A DNA stretch of 64,000 nt from Marchantia polymorpha subsp. ruderalis (taxonomy: Eukaryota > Streptophyta > Marchantiopsida > Marchantiales > Marchantiaceae): contig AP031358.1 in the NCBI GenBank assembly GCA_037833965.1, forward strand, positions 19,104,001 to 19,168,000. Direction: 5' to 3'. The translations under genes were made by a program, and so were the position numbers. The notes beneath the pieces were generated by a model. The model worked only from the letters and a program-made list of their open reading frames with translations. It did no database searches and had not been told where the DNA came from. How positions within the stretch are numbered: position 1 is the stretch's first letter; every line of letters begins with the position of its first letter. This document shows, in pieces, positions 24,701 through 39,800 of the stretch.

Positions 24701-27700
24701 TTTTAGCTCTAGGGAGTATATTTTCCTCTCCTTTATTTTTATCCTTCAGGTACAGTATGAAGTATGGTGGTACTAAATAAAGGTGGCTGGTAGGACAGGA
24801 TTGAGTGCTGGTAATCGTGATAAGAGCATAGTATGATTATGTCTGTCATAGCACATATTGCTAATTTTCATCCTTGCTTTCCGGCAATATTTTCCATGGG
24901 GAGATTCAGAGGAAACAATTTCTTCAACTGATTATGTCAAAATGTCTCTTGAATGAGTTTTGGCAGTATGTGAGAGATTTGGCGTGAAACTTCACACTTT
25001 TGAAGTTGTCAGACTCTTCCCCAAAATTAGTCTTAACTAATACTGTGGAAGAAGTGTGAATATTATTTTTGAAACTACTACAGTAAAATACTCAACTCGG
25101 CGCAAAAAGGACAATGAGAAAATAGATGTATACAACGCCCAAGATAACTGCATTGCTGAACTCAAGCAGAACGTTTTGACGAACAGGACAAAAGATCGCA
25201 ATTCTGCGATGTTACTCAAAGTTTATCCAGCGGCCAACATCGATCTATTAGTTGTTATTACATAAAAAAAATTAAAAAAAAATTTGGCATAGTGTACTGT
25301 GAATAATCAGAAGACTTTGAACTTATCTATGTTATTCTATGCAGCTACCTTGTAAATCAAATCGCTATATCCTGCATACATAAAATATCTCTGCGTTTAC
25401 AGTTTACATGTTTAACGTTGAAAAACTAGATCCTGTCAACATTCAAGAAATTACATTGGGAAAGTCATCTGAATATCCCAATTATTAATTAACCAGTGAT
25501 AGCTCCGTCTCCGATACCATCAAACACCACAACCTAAGAAATGAAGAGATAGTTTTGTATGAATACCTTTATCCTTTGATGTACACACCAAAAGCCATAA
25601 TTACAGTCCTTTCACATCAACACACAACACAACAATAAGTTTTGTATCTACTATTAAATCAACCACAAGTTTAAGTTCTGGATGAAATAGTGAAGCTCAA
25701 TTTCATGTATTTGCATTATTAGGGGTTTCACGCATATCATCGATGTCAAATAAATGAAGTAAAGACGCATTCAAAGAAAAAACTTTCTCAAACATAACAT
25801 CCAAATACCGTCTGCGTAATCAGTCGTGAAAAATTTACCACTTTCTTCAATCGATCATCATCCTGTCCCAGTTCACATTTGACATAATCCTTACATTGGG
25901 TAATGTGAGCATCACTAATTGCTACCATCATGCATTCACAATGCTCACTAGTCCAAGTCTACCATTTATACATGTACTTGCCCCAACAACCGCTGCTTCA
26001 CTCTAATAAGAGACACAAAACTACTGAGAATATCGGGTATCACTAAAGGGATCAACGTGGACGGTTTGACTAGTACTCAAATGCAACCTCATTATCATTT
26101 GCACCCATCAACACAAGCGAAATAAAATTACAATGCATCAACACAAACACCTTGGTGCATAAATACAAGCCAATATGAAGACATGTGAGTAAAAAGTAGC
26201 ACAATCCACATCTAAAGAACATCAAAGTTCGTTTTATGTAATATTTGAATAAATAGTACAGATGAGATGACACAGAAATTTTCATTATACTCCTATCCAA
26301 GCTAACATTGCTGCTTTGTTCTCTTTTAATATTTCTTGAGACTTGATCGTTTGTACATTCAGATTGTCCAAATGAACGATCCATCCCAACCGCCGAAAAC
26401 TCGTCTTTCCCAGCGCAGCAGATTTTCTTGCTTAGCTCCTCGCTTATCAGTATTACTATCGCTTATCAGCCTTTTCTAGTCAGATTGTGGACGCCTGAAA
26501 TACATCGAAGACTTTTCTCTGCAGAACGATTCCTTAACTTAGGAGGTGACCTGGTTTGTAACAGTGGGCATTCGCTTAATATTCATAAGTGTTCGAAACC
26601 TTTCCTTCTTTGGTCTGAACCTCTGTTCTGCGCTTTCTCCTTTCATATTTTCGCTCGATTGGACTTATTCTGCTTCCGATCATTCACCCCTCATTTTGCT
26701 CTTTGAAACTTCCAATTCGGTTCTTCTCATCTCCCTTCTTGATATTTGTAAATTTATCACTTACCTTTGAAGCTATCCTGACTTCAAGACGCAGGGTGCG
26801 TGTAGTTTAGACTCGGTCTAAGAAAATACGAACCCACGTTCATTACCTTGCGTATCACACTTGATACAAGAACGGTCAGAAACGGGGGTTCTAAAGTCTC
26901 ATGAATTTCATCCTGCTTTGCGTTTTGCTTGTGAAAGTGATTTTTCAGTCACTTCACGTCCAAAACCAACATCCATGCTCCAGAAAATGCCAAAAGGACA
27001 AACTTACTGGCCGCCAGCAAACTGACAGATAACTGTCACTACAACCTTGCCCAACTTAAACGCACCGTGGCACCTCAACCCTTACATCAGCCATGGCAAA
27101 GAATCGGTAGAGGCTTGAACCATGACAATTCTAACCCAAAAGCCTGCAGCCGTGTAGAAGGGAAAGGCCCGTCCATATGATCGCATGTCTATGCAAAAAT
27201 TTTCAAAACTTTTAACATTTTCAATTTTATATGTCCATATCAACATTTTCACAAAACTTAGTTTGGCTCCAAGCTCACTGCCGTGGCCGTCTATTGGCCA
27301 GATCCATGCAGACGTTGATTTGACACCTGTACAGTTCTGTCTACACTTCAATATTATCAACCTAAGCCTTGCAGCCAGCTTGACAGAAACACTCACTCTC
27401 ACAACATTCACATCTGTCGGTCGATAAAGATCATTCAAGATCCATCTATGAGAGAAAACATGTAGACAGCTTAAGAATATCGATGGATAAAAAAGGGATG
27501 TTGCTGTCAGAGCCCCGCATCCGTGACAACAACCACGCCAAAGGTAATGCCTTTGGCACTTCGCATCAACCTCGGCACTCTGATGACTCTAACAATCATT
27601 CACCTCAGTTCACAACAAAGACGAGTCATCTTTTAAGAGATCAGCATACGTTAATCACAGATGCCAGCTGATGGCCATAATATCCCAAAAAGGCTGGGAG

Positions 27701-27848
27701 TCAACCCCATCCTGCACACTAAATGCTCCGTGGCGCCTAAGTTAGAAGGGAAGAAAACAGGGGTTTAGACTTTTCCTTAAAGAGACGACGCTTTCGATCT
27801 AAGAAGACGTCAGTAACCCAAATTTCAAACCTGTCCATGGAAGATCTG
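24701..27848. other. Intergenic, including probable 3' UTR of TRAF gene
   Basis: Moderately AT-rich DNA with no coding similarity seen. The part nearest 27848 is downstream of the minus-strand TRAF gene and probably contains its 3' UTR. No tRNA, rRNA or mobile element was recognised. Confidence 0.5.
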
Positions 27849-30800
27849 TCAAGGCTGTTGTTGGGGGGTATAGACGGTGTATCCGTTGCGCCCTAAGGAA
27901 AATCCAGGGCAGTCTGGGACGTTCAAATGGTGATGGCCTTGAACAAGGGAGTAACCTACATGTTGGTCTAGACCACTGCGACCATTGCTACTATTGTTAC
28001 CGGTGGGCATGGAGCTACTCCCAATAGGCCAAAAGTGAGATACTCCATCAAGGACCCCACCATGTTGGCTATGTAGTCTCCCCAATGATGAATGTTGGAA
28101 AGGACCACCCATTCGTGCATTGTCTCGAAGTCCGTTGCTACTTTGCCGGTCATCGTTACTATCACCACCTCTACTTCTATCGCCTCCGTCCATCCCAACT
28201 CCATTTGATCTATCTGAGGTAAGCTGCCCGTAGTTGAGTTTGTGCAATGAATTGTGCCCAGAAAGTGAAAGAGGCCGATTGAAGCTTGAGCTACCTGGAT
28301 GCTGTAAGATCTTCAGCGCCATACCAAAATTTGGGTCCTCGTCCAGTAGGTCGTTGATGATATCCAGATGTGGGAATTCCTCTGACAATACTGAACCATT
28401 GTGGAGGCTCTCCACAGCAAGATCCAAAGACGACGTTTGTCGTAACGAGGCCATACTTACACGTCCATTCACATCAGGGCATGAAGCTTGTAAATGCTGG
28501 TGATGAAGTCGATGTTGAGCAGTAGAATGTCCCGAAAGGCTTACTTGTGAACTTTGCTGCTGCTGTTCCTGCTGGAAACGCTGATAGTGTTCACGCTCTT
28601 CTTGCTGGGAATGCTCAGTTGCAGCTGTCAGATCTAATTGATCATCGGGCAATAATTCGGGTGTCACGGTACCGAAAGTGATGCCCATCGACGTGTGACC
28701 GCTTGAGCTCCCGCCACCAACGGAGTTCTCACGTGAAATCTGATTGATAGAACCTGTTTCTGACCCGGAGGAATGGGGTAAGGGAGAAACTGGAGGAATG
28801 AACAAACCACCATCTCGTTTGGAACCATTCGAAACCAACGTTGCATGTTGATTAGGTAAGGCCCGCATTTTCGGTGAGGGTGTCAGTGGAGGAGAAGACG
28901 AAAGAGCAGCACTGCTGGTCGGAGCTGCCACTATATTCGCAAAAATCTGGCAAGGAATATTGCTGACACTGGAGGTAGCTGGGACACCTGATCCAAACGT
29001 CGAAGCTGAACTAGTTGAGTTTTGGACGGTAGTACTTGGATGAGTCGGACTCCCTGCAATTGGAACACTGCGAGTTTTTCCAATAGTGGCGTTTTTATAC
29101 GAAGGTGTCACAGGGGTCGCTTGCGTTGCCCCGCCGTTCATAGTAGGAACTGAGGAAGGCTCTCCACCCGCAACCAGCCGTCCAGTTCCAGCACTCATAG
29201 ATCGTGCTAAGGGCTGAGCAGGGTGTGGAGAAGAAGCCACAGGTATGCTGGGCCGAGTTCCTGACCCGAGTCCAGGAGCACTTGACGGTCTGGAAATCGA
29301 CGCACCCATCGCTGCCCCCGTTGATGGAATAGAGTGCGGTAAGCTACTCTCCTCGATCACCCCACTTGGCCGAACTACCGACATAGAAAACCCTGTGATT
29401 GAAGGTGTAAGAATCCTCGGTGGTCGAGATGAATCAACACTTCTGCTTCTAGAAGGAGCGTTAGAGCTTTTCGGAGGTTCCGGCTTGAGAGAAGCAGATG
29501 CATAACTACTGTTAACATTCTCACTTCTCCCAACAGATGATTGATACGAGCTGCTAAAAGCAGCCACTCCATTTGATGCACCCAAATGACCATTCACCCT
29601 ACCGAGTCCCAACATGGCGATGCCCTTATCCAGATCTAAACAGTCTCCTGCATCTGACTGAGGGAAGGAAGTGGACGTCTCACCCCTTGACTCATCAACA
29701 GACCTAACTCCTCGCAGGAGATCATTCGCCTCGGCAACAACTGCAGATGGTCGATCAAGCCCCATTTGGTGTTGGAATAGACTCAGCTGCTCCTGCAGCA
29801 GGACGACTTCCTCCTCCTGCAATCAAATAAACCAATGTTTTAAATAACTAGATTAGGTAATGAAAGTCCTCTAGACTTAGAACTCACAAGTGCACCGACA
29901 TCAGATGGGCGCCACGGCCCACTATCTAGTTCCACTGCTTAAGAATATTTTAAGTGAAGGCACATACTACACGGACCGGCACAAGGTTCGACCAATGCCC
30001 TGGAGGGCAAAGGCCTTCCACCCACATGGGAGGGAATTCCTCTGGTGCTGGAATGCAGTGTAGAGCCTACAGTGCTTCAATATTGAAGTAGACAGATACC
30101 AACATGTACTCTGATCCACACTGTGGATCAGAATACATCTTAAGAGGCCATGATGCTAAAAAACTTCTTGTCAGACCAAACACAGACATTGACACGAGAC
30201 AGCAGAGTTTACAATTTTATCTGCAGAGAAGAGTACAAGACTAGAAGTCTATCCACGCAGAAGTCGGCAGTTACAGATAGAACGTATTTCTTCAGAATGA
30301 AGATACAGAGAGACTGAAGATCTACTAGGGAATGAGACACTACTTGAGTAATAGGAAAAACCAGTCGAACTGGAATTGTGTCAGTAAGCACAAGTTGTGG
30401 AGGAATTCTACTCGGGTAAGACATTCAAGTCCACTTAGCCGGTAACCAAGATCATTAATCTTGTAACAAAGGGTAATGAAACAAAGAAGAAAACGTCTTG
30501 AAGAAACCACAACTTTGGCATTTTTAACATGTAAGACAAATAGCTGATTTCCTGACACGGGTTATTAAAACTCATTACAATCTTCTGCTGAACAAACAAG
30601 CTATGACAAATGTTCCGCTCAGGTGATCTAACGCCAACTCCAAACATGAATAACCCAGCCACGTCCCATTCGACCCCAAATGAAATGTCTACGACGATGT
30701 AAAGAACTTTATGAGTACCTTTTCGAAAAGACGTTGCTCCAACCACAGAACACGGTCTTTCAACGAAAGGATGACAGTTTCCGTATCTACACCAACTGAA

Positions 30801-33800
30801 CTACTACTACTGCTGGGTTCACCAGGGCCGTTGGTGTCCGGACCCGCAGCACGCAGCATTCCATCAGCTTCGATATATTGCCCGTCGTTGTCGTAATTGT
30901 CACTGTCGATTCTGTTCCCTACCCTGCACAATATATAAATAACCTCAGATTGGATTGTTGAAGTAAAAACGGGGTCTTAAATGGAGAATGATGAACTCAG
31001 AACAAAATGATATCACTTGATTCGTAATCAGGTGCTATTTACACTCTAAAATGCAAACATCTTGATATATAATCCAAACAACCTTTTCTGTCCCAATCTC
31101 AATTTCTACAACGTGATAACTCCACCAACTTTAATACCTCCTAGGAAGGACACTTTGCTCTGGTAGTATTGGCCGCGAGACAAAAGACTCGTTCATGCTC
31201 GCTCGCACAGATGGTAATGAGTCAGATGAGCAAGTGGATGAACTATCATCCAATGTCATTTGTTGCTTTCTACTCCCCCGGCGATTCCTTGTGGCTTCCT
31301 CGAGCATTGCTCCACTAAATCCAGCTTCCATACCATTTGGAACGTATGAACCTTCCCTCTCCCAACTTGCGTGATCAGTGTCACCATCTTCGGTAGCTGG
31401 TCCGAGAGTACCGACAACGTCATCTGTTGGATCTAATCCAGGATGGTTATCTTCATCCTCTACAGCCTCAGTGGAGACAAGGGGTGACAGCACACGCTCT
31501 TGATGAAGCCGATCCTTAGATATCCGGCTTGATATATCTCGGCGCTGGCGCTGCTCTTGTTCTAGTCGGACTTTCTTTTCCTCGGCCTCCTTATCTTTTT
31601 CCTTACGGTCCTTGCGTCTTTGTTTCGCCTGAACCAAAGAAAAGTGATTTACACAAGGGTAAGCAAACAACAATCAACAAAAGCTCCCGCCCATTTAAAG
31701 CCCGATCCAACAGTAAAGATAAGTTCTGAATATGCGTTTAGGATAAGAATTGTATAAAGATTTTCTAGAGTAACTATTAGAAGTTCCAACAGTATGGACA
31801 AAAGTAGTGTACATCCAAAATACGCAGTAAGCGCAGTTCTGTCCAGGGTAATAACCCAAAACGGCATAAACAAGCATCTAAACCGTACGTTACCCCAGAC
31901 AGAACGAGACGGTTTGAAAACTCCGACATACTTCATCCTCGCACATCATGGTGTCGAAGTAAGTGGACTGTAGAGCTTATAGCCCTCGTCGTAAGCTTCG
32001 GTCTTACTCTCAGGCGAGCGGAAGATATCTAGAATCTAGAATATATCGAATATCATTCTTGGGCCAGTCATGTAACAGACAAGTAACAGAAGATTCAAGT
32101 GCTTTTTATCATTCTTTGTATAATTTCCAAAGAGACATTTAGAAAACAAATATATGCATGTTAACCACCTTCGTCAACCAGCTGTCATGTGACATCTTAT
32201 ATCTATAAACATCCCTCCCTCCGCATAATTCCAGATCAGAGAGGGACCCCGAACAAAGAGTGTCGTTCCGATGCTCTAAGCAGCAAAGCATTATGCGTGA
32301 GGACAAGCAGTAAAATTGTATAAATTCCATTCATTGATCACTTCTTTCACGGTGAGAAGTCCTTAACTTCCAAGGTTTGTTTGATCAATTGACCTCACCA
32401 AAGGATGCCTTTACCGCTGGTTTTCAAGTTCTCATTCATGTGCTAACTGTTCAGAGATACGTTACCCTGCTACATGGAGGTTCACATTGACATTTATTTT
32501 ATATGTGCTAACGACATTTGACTCCGAGTACCAATAAGCACGCAATCCACAGTTGCTCTCACTTCTGTCAACCTAAGAGACAGGACCGAGTTGGACGTAA
32601 TCTTTCGCTATCGCGAAAAGTGTCAAATATGCAAAGAAGTGTTAGTATGGTACCAAGCAAGCAGAGGGACATAGGCAGCCTATCTGGACAAGACCAACAT
32701 ACAGGACTGTAGCAGGCTGGTATATACACGTTACAGTCAGAGGTTGTCAGGTACGCTGGAAGCCAATGTACGGGACTACATCAGAAGTCTTAATAATGTT
32801 TTGGAAACAATTCTGCGCTGGCTTTTGATTCTGTTTAGCCTCGTCGATAAAGAGTCGACGAGGAACCTAAGATGTCAGGCCCAGAAAACTTGTGAAAAGA
32901 AGCAAAGATTTAAACTTGAGGCTCACACATAGGACAACCTAGTGTAGTCGGACGCCTTGCCTTACCTGCTTCTTCTTCGATCGCTTCTCTTTCTCAGCTG
33001 CCTCTCGCTTGGCCCGCAACTCGGTTTCAGCCTGCCCTGCTGCTTCCTCCTCCCTTATAAGCTCCTCTTGCCTTTTTAATGCAACAGCTTCCCTGTATGC
33101 CACTTCAACACGATTTCTGCGTTTTCAAGCATACACAGGATTTCAGTTATTTCTGTCCAACCCTTCGACCAACTCAGGGGTCTACTTCCTTCTGAGACGG
33201 AAGAGAGAGCATTGTAACTGATTTATTGAGCGAAGGAGAATTTCTGTTCATTATGACAAGGGACGGGGTCATACATCCCAAGAAAGTTCAAAAAAGTGGA
33301 TGCTCGTCACTGTTTTGCAGGTTGTGTGTGTTAGCACACTGGCACCCAGCGGCACGCAACCCCATGGCAATATTCGATATAGGAGATGCTGGATATAATT
33401 GGCAATTCAAAATAGTGGTGCCGTTTTTGAGATAGCAATAGAGAAATTTCGGTAGGTGCAATGAAGAGCATATATATGAGATTTCATGTATGTTATTCCG
33501 GCAAGTATTCGTAGAAGCTGTATGGAGGTGTTACAAACTTCTCTTAAGCTTTATAATATAAAGCTTAGGAAAATGTTCGATTAACCACAACCATCAAGGT
33601 AAAACAATGGATTAGTGACGTACGTGTAAAGGTGGGCGAGAACAAACATCTCCACAGTGCGCCTGCCCAGTTCTGTAAGCCTCCGTTCATCACGCTCCAC
33701 AGAGTCCTTTCCAAAGTCATCTCCAGAGCCAACATCCTGCAATGGACCGATCGATCTTCGTTTACCAAAGGATGAATATATGCTTCTAGCTTAGTTTGAT

Positions 33801-36800
33801 TCAGTATCATGACACCAGACCGAACAGCGTCACCCGCTTCGGCACGATCTCGTCTACTTTTCGTTCCATGTTATGGATCCTAGATCTTTACTTCGATATC
33901 CAGTACTTTACGTCTGTTGATTTTTGCCGCCTTAATTATTGATGTCCACTTTTTATCCACAGACCTACACAGCAATATAAGTCTGGTTGTTCAAATACGG
34001 GGCAAAAATAGAAATGTGAAAGACGTAGAATTTTTCAGTAGTTCCAACTCAATATGACAACAGCGAGCCAGCTAGAGGTGCATTTGGCCCAACTTTAAAA
34101 TACAACAAAAGGGATTGAGATTCATGAAGATACAATATCGAAGTAACAAAAGATTTAAAGCCTTTAGTTTTCTAATGAAGAAGTAAAACGAAGTAAAACC
34201 ATTCATTAAAACACTAATGAAAACGTAAGATGGAAACTGACCAAATAAAAGATATTTATATGTATAACCACAAACAAAACTGATCCACTTTCAGACGACA
34301 AATGTACCTTTGTTCGATTCTGTGGTCCTTTATCATCCTTGTAAGGTGGTAGAGACTCGGAAACGGCTCGTTCCAGAAGAGTCAGAACATCCCCCGCGAG
34401 AACGAAAGCATCTTTTTCTACCCATACAACAGGATTTATGGTTTCCTCCATTTCGACACCATTGATCTTCCCTTTCTTGTTCCTGCTTCTATAGTCAAGT
34501 GCTTTGCAACCACTGTAGAGAGCATCCATAACAAGCGTCGACGTAACCTCCTTCTCATTGAAAAACCGTTTGACCACAGCTTTCAAAATGACGTCTGTTT
34601 TCTCCCTTGCCAATCGACGACGCGCACCTTCCTCTACAGCTGACCAGAAGGCTCGGAAACTGCACCAGGACACAACGTTAATGAGATTGTTTTCCTCGTT
34701 GTATGTTGTCTTCACAGAGACTTCTATCCATCTCCAGACTTGCGTGCTGGCTGTGGATTACATACTATTTAAAACTAAAATCCTAAGCTCAAGAAGCATC
34801 GGTGACATCTCCCGCATTAATTCCCAATTTTGTTTATATACTTCTCGAAGTCATCCTTCCAACGACCAATGTGCCTTTGTCTATTGTAGCTGTAAATAGG
34901 CGTAATCTAAAAGAACGAAAGATAATGTTTTATTCCTATAGTCAGATATCTAAAATGAAACGGACAGTGAGGTGAATTCCTCCTCAATCCGAGGTGACAG
35001 AATATCTGGAGGAAGTGGACAAATATTCCGCCACAACGTAATTTTCTTACGTAACAACTCAAAACTCAACCTAAAACTCTCCTCTTATCTCCTCAAGGAG
35101 TTATATAGGAGAGTTAACCGATCTGCTTTGAAAAACTCAAAACACAATCAAACAAATTTCATCAGAAGCCAACAGATGGCAAAATGCTGGAAGGTGTCTG
35201 ACGTAACGTGGGCAGTAAGAAGTAATAGGCTTAAATAGTTCTTTTAAGTTTGTTCCAGGGTAGCTTCAGTCACACGCAGTATGTTGAGCACATTCGTGGG
35301 CTAGAACTAACTGCAACTACTGTCCATCTCAACTAATTCCTCAAATCACGGTTTCTACCAAACTTGTAGACAAATAGTACCGAATTGCCAAGGACGTTTG
35401 CAGATTCTTGTCTCACCTAGTCCACCTTGGCGTGTCCTCTATGAGTTTCCCCAATTTCTCTCTCTTTTCCTCCACAAAGCGCCTACATATTCCTTCGACA
35501 TTTGTGAGGTAAACTCGCACAAGCTCCCTCCTGTATTGGCAATCTAGGCACCGGAATGGACGATGAGGATTCTCCCTGCAAAAATATCACAATCAGAGTC
35601 ATTTTAGCTAGCTCGTAGAAATCAGTACCTTGTGGCAGTGAGAATAGATGACCAAGAAAAAAGGGTGCGATTATCTATTGTTTCTTCTCATGCCGTGCAT
35701 GAAAAGAAATCAAGTTGTTACTTAGCCACCAGCGCAATGTGAGGTCGAAACCGAATAACATCACAAAAGAACGCATGAGTGCGCTGTAGAGACCAGCATG
35801 CGGACACGTGATGAGAAGCTAAGATAAGAGTTGATCCAATCTTAGACGCGACATAAAAGAAACAGGATGTATTGCAGTCAATCAACTAGCTACACTCAGT
35901 TCCACACAAGAGCCGAAATCGTGACCGCTATGAATCTTGAACTGCCCAATGATTGATGGAGAAGAAACACATATATAACGTTACACAGCACAGGGGAGGA
36001 GACGATCCGACAACACAATTGCGGCTTTTCGGGCAGTAATTGTCGAGCTGCTTCAGGTATTATCGAGGTGATTAAAGGGCTACTGATCTACTGCTATGAT
36101 ACAAACTTGTATCTTCGGTGTGAATAAACAGCGGCAAAGTTGCCTCTGCGTTATTGGGTGAATGAACTGCCTTTCACGACACCTAAAATACTCTAGGGCC
36201 GAACACATTTCGCCTTCAACAGGAGCAGAACGAAGTCTTCGGAACAGTAAGTCTAAGATACGTATTGGACATCCACGTCACTCTAGTGGGCTGAATATTA
36301 TTGCTGTATGAACCACCTCAACAACAACAGCGATCGAAAACATGTCACTCATACCAAAATCAGTCAACAACAAAGACTATTCGAGGCATATCTTATACAT
36401 TGAAATAAGACAGCAAGTATGAGTTTTGAGACTCCCGGTGGCTATATATCAGTTGAGGACCAGAGACGACCTTCACGCAAGCACTTCATGATAGAGAAGT
36501 TTGGGTTTAACTTTCAATCAAGCTAAAACTTCACCTCGACCGCAAACATCTGATCAAGACACATCTTGCATATCTTTAGGTGCTCCTTCCAACGTAAAAT
36601 TTACATAGCCGCCCTGTGACCGACGATTCCTTCAAAGAAGTATCATCCAGCACCCACTTGATGCTTCTCAGGTAACAAACTTACATGAGACTCTTTACAT
36701 TCTCTTTGAGACTAACCAATATAGATTGGAGCGATCTAGACAAGCCGCAGTATCCAGCACAAAATACGAAGTTCGACGCCGTAGCCTTGTAATCATCATC

Positions 36801-39800
36801 GCGGACAAACAACGCTACAAGAGCGCAGGCAAGCATACTATTTCATGCACAAGGTCAAATTACCGCGTACAAAAAAAGTCTTGTGACTCTATGCTGAATC
36901 CTTCTAACCCTCCAATAGAAGGATTGCCCACATCCAATCACAAGAACACCTGCTAATCACTGAAGCGAGTTTACTAACGTGCGGCCGAACTTACACGTTT
37001 TTCAACAAGATACAAAAGTCCACGTGGACCTCATCAGAAACCAAAGTTGAGAAAGGACGGTATCCCTCCGACGTAAAAAATTACTCAGAGTAATTCATGT
37101 ACAAGGAAGACATGCATTCACGATTTTTACTCCCAAACTCGCTGTACAGATGTCACCTTGCCACAAGGAAAGATGGTAAGAGTTACTACCTCAAACCTCT
37201 TTGGCACGCATTCGATCTACAAGTGGCCCCCAATTAAAAGGGAACAAAGTGATCACGAACATTGATGACGGTGAAGAAAATGCATCTCATTGAAGTGATG
37301 AATCTTCAGAACACTTCAGAATTTGTCCACTTCCTTCAACTACAAGCGTAGTCCTCGTCAGCCTTCTGCTAGGCAGGACAGAGTGATCCTGCTAACACCT
37401 TCATTATGATATGAGGTAGGCCTGCATTAAATACGTGGTATCTAAGGAGTGGATCGATTTGATCAAGTCTCTTAGACACAAATATCCACAGAGACTCGCA
37501 CAATCCGTCTACCCGTACTTTGTGCTAACCTTGGGCTTGAATGAACGCCTAATTGAGCAACTAGAGGAATGAAGATCATGATATACACACAGGGATAATT
37601 TATCTGTGTCCAAAGAAACCAGACCAAAAACCTCGCGGATGAAGGAACCTCCAAACTAAGGACTGAAGGGCCCGTGTTTCCAAACAAAAGTGCCGTGCAT
37701 TGTTTCACCAAAGAGTGCAGACTCGAGCAACCTCCGCACGAGGAATATGATTCAAAGAGACATGTCCCAACAGACAGACTAAGACGTGGATGAGCTGGGA
37801 AAAGCTAAGTGAAACATGAACTAGCCTAGATGTTATGCTTTCATATAAAAGGTCCGGACAACAAACCTAATAACTTGAACTTGGGCTTTGATAACAAGAG
37901 TATCAGCGACGGTAAAACCATCCAGAACTTTGGAAAGTTCCATAAACTTCTTCCATCCCCAATCATGCTCTTTCTTGCAAAACCGGTGCAATGTATCTGC
38001 AGGAATAGATGCATGTATCAGGATTTGTGGCTAAATCAGAGGAAGCAGAGATGTAACCCTGAATAAAGAGGCCATAACTGAAAATTGTCAACATGAAAAA
38101 CATATTGATGCTTTCGAGAAGCATAATGATACTGTTAGAAGGATACGAAAGATTACAGCAAGATTTATCTGAGCAATACACCTCTAACGAGATCTATGTA
38201 TCAGCGCAACTCTGACCAGCTTTGAAACTTCCAGCGGAAAAAAAGATAACAAATTGTGAGAGACAGAAGTCAACACAGACGATTGAGATTTAAGGCCAGA
38301 ATGAATCATTATTAAGCAAAAATATTCCCAATGTCGCCTTTCAGAAAGAATGGGTTTCTCCTTGAAAGATAAGAACCCATAACTGTTACAGAGCGTACCG
38401 TGAACCCACTTCAATCGCGAGTTCTTCGGTTAAACAAGAGAAAGTCGGGTAACAAGATTCATTTCGCAGATAGTTGAGGTATATTTGTCTTGACTTTAAG
38501 AACAAGAAACTACAGAATATGCTATTGAAACCATCACATTTAAAGCCAAATTAAAGACTCAAGCAAATGAATTTCCACTATATGGCATCTTCTCATAAAC
38601 GGAGGAAACAGTGGAGCTCAGTGATTAAGAAGATGGGAAGGGAAGATTCATACAACTACTTCAACTGAAATGGGAATAAGAGGTGGGTGGTGGTGTGGCA
38701 AGAATATGTGGAGTCCAAGAAACACCAATATGTACCAAAGAAACCCATGAAATTCTGAGATGGAAAAGACAACGGTAGACATAGTATGAAATTACAGGAT
38801 CAGATACGAACTTCCAGTACGATAACATTTTCATCCAAAGGTCCCAAAACACAAAATGCGTCGGCACCAACCTGAATATTTCGACTTCTTTGGATCCTTA
38901 TTAACCACGGCAATAGTGAACTGGGCAAAATGACTCCATCCTTCACATGTAGCACCAGAATCAAGTGAGCAACAACATTATAGATGTGTTCCTCTCAAAG
39001 TACCCCATTAAGACGGCCAATCCTATCTGAATTGTAAGTGCATCAGACAGAAGAAACTGCATTCCGACATAAACAGGACTTGCAGCTAAAAGTTGTAAAA
39101 TGCGTACAAACAAGTTTATTCTCAACCTTCACGTCTTGCAGTTATAGATTGGGATACCACAAGATCACATGACTAACACTGCCACGCAGAGGTCCGACGA
39201 ACACCAATCTAACACAGATCACAACTTGTGAAACCTACCAGGGAGTAGTTTGTCATAATCTGCAACACACAAGAACAGAGATAGATGGTTGCACACATCA
39301 CAGCCTTGAGGATAAACCAATATATACCTGCAAGATCAGAAACATTGCTCAATATTCAAAAATTCTTCCAGAAAACTTGATGTCATCATTGCCCTAAAAA
39401 ATTGGTTACGTCATAAACAAAAATCTGAAAGAAGAGGATGAGAGGACCAGAAAAAGATCGAGAGAAAAGCAGCCCAGGTCCCAAACGCGAAACATGAATT
39501 GGTAGTGTGTTGCATTGGAAAATGTGAGAATACTATTGGAAACAGTAACACGACCAAATAACTGGACCTTGCGGGGTGGATATTATCACCTTCGCAAAGC
39601 AAGAATAAAGGTATAATTGTACGTCGCTGAAGACCAAAAAAAAACGTAATCTACCTAATTGACGACCCCTTAATTTTCAATCATTCGGCACAAACATCAA
39701 TACTACAAACTTCAATATAAGGAGTGCAAAGTATCTACTCCAGATTAGAAGAAACAGTAAGCCTTGGGTCCTCCGGTTGGAAGGTAAATAAGGATGACTT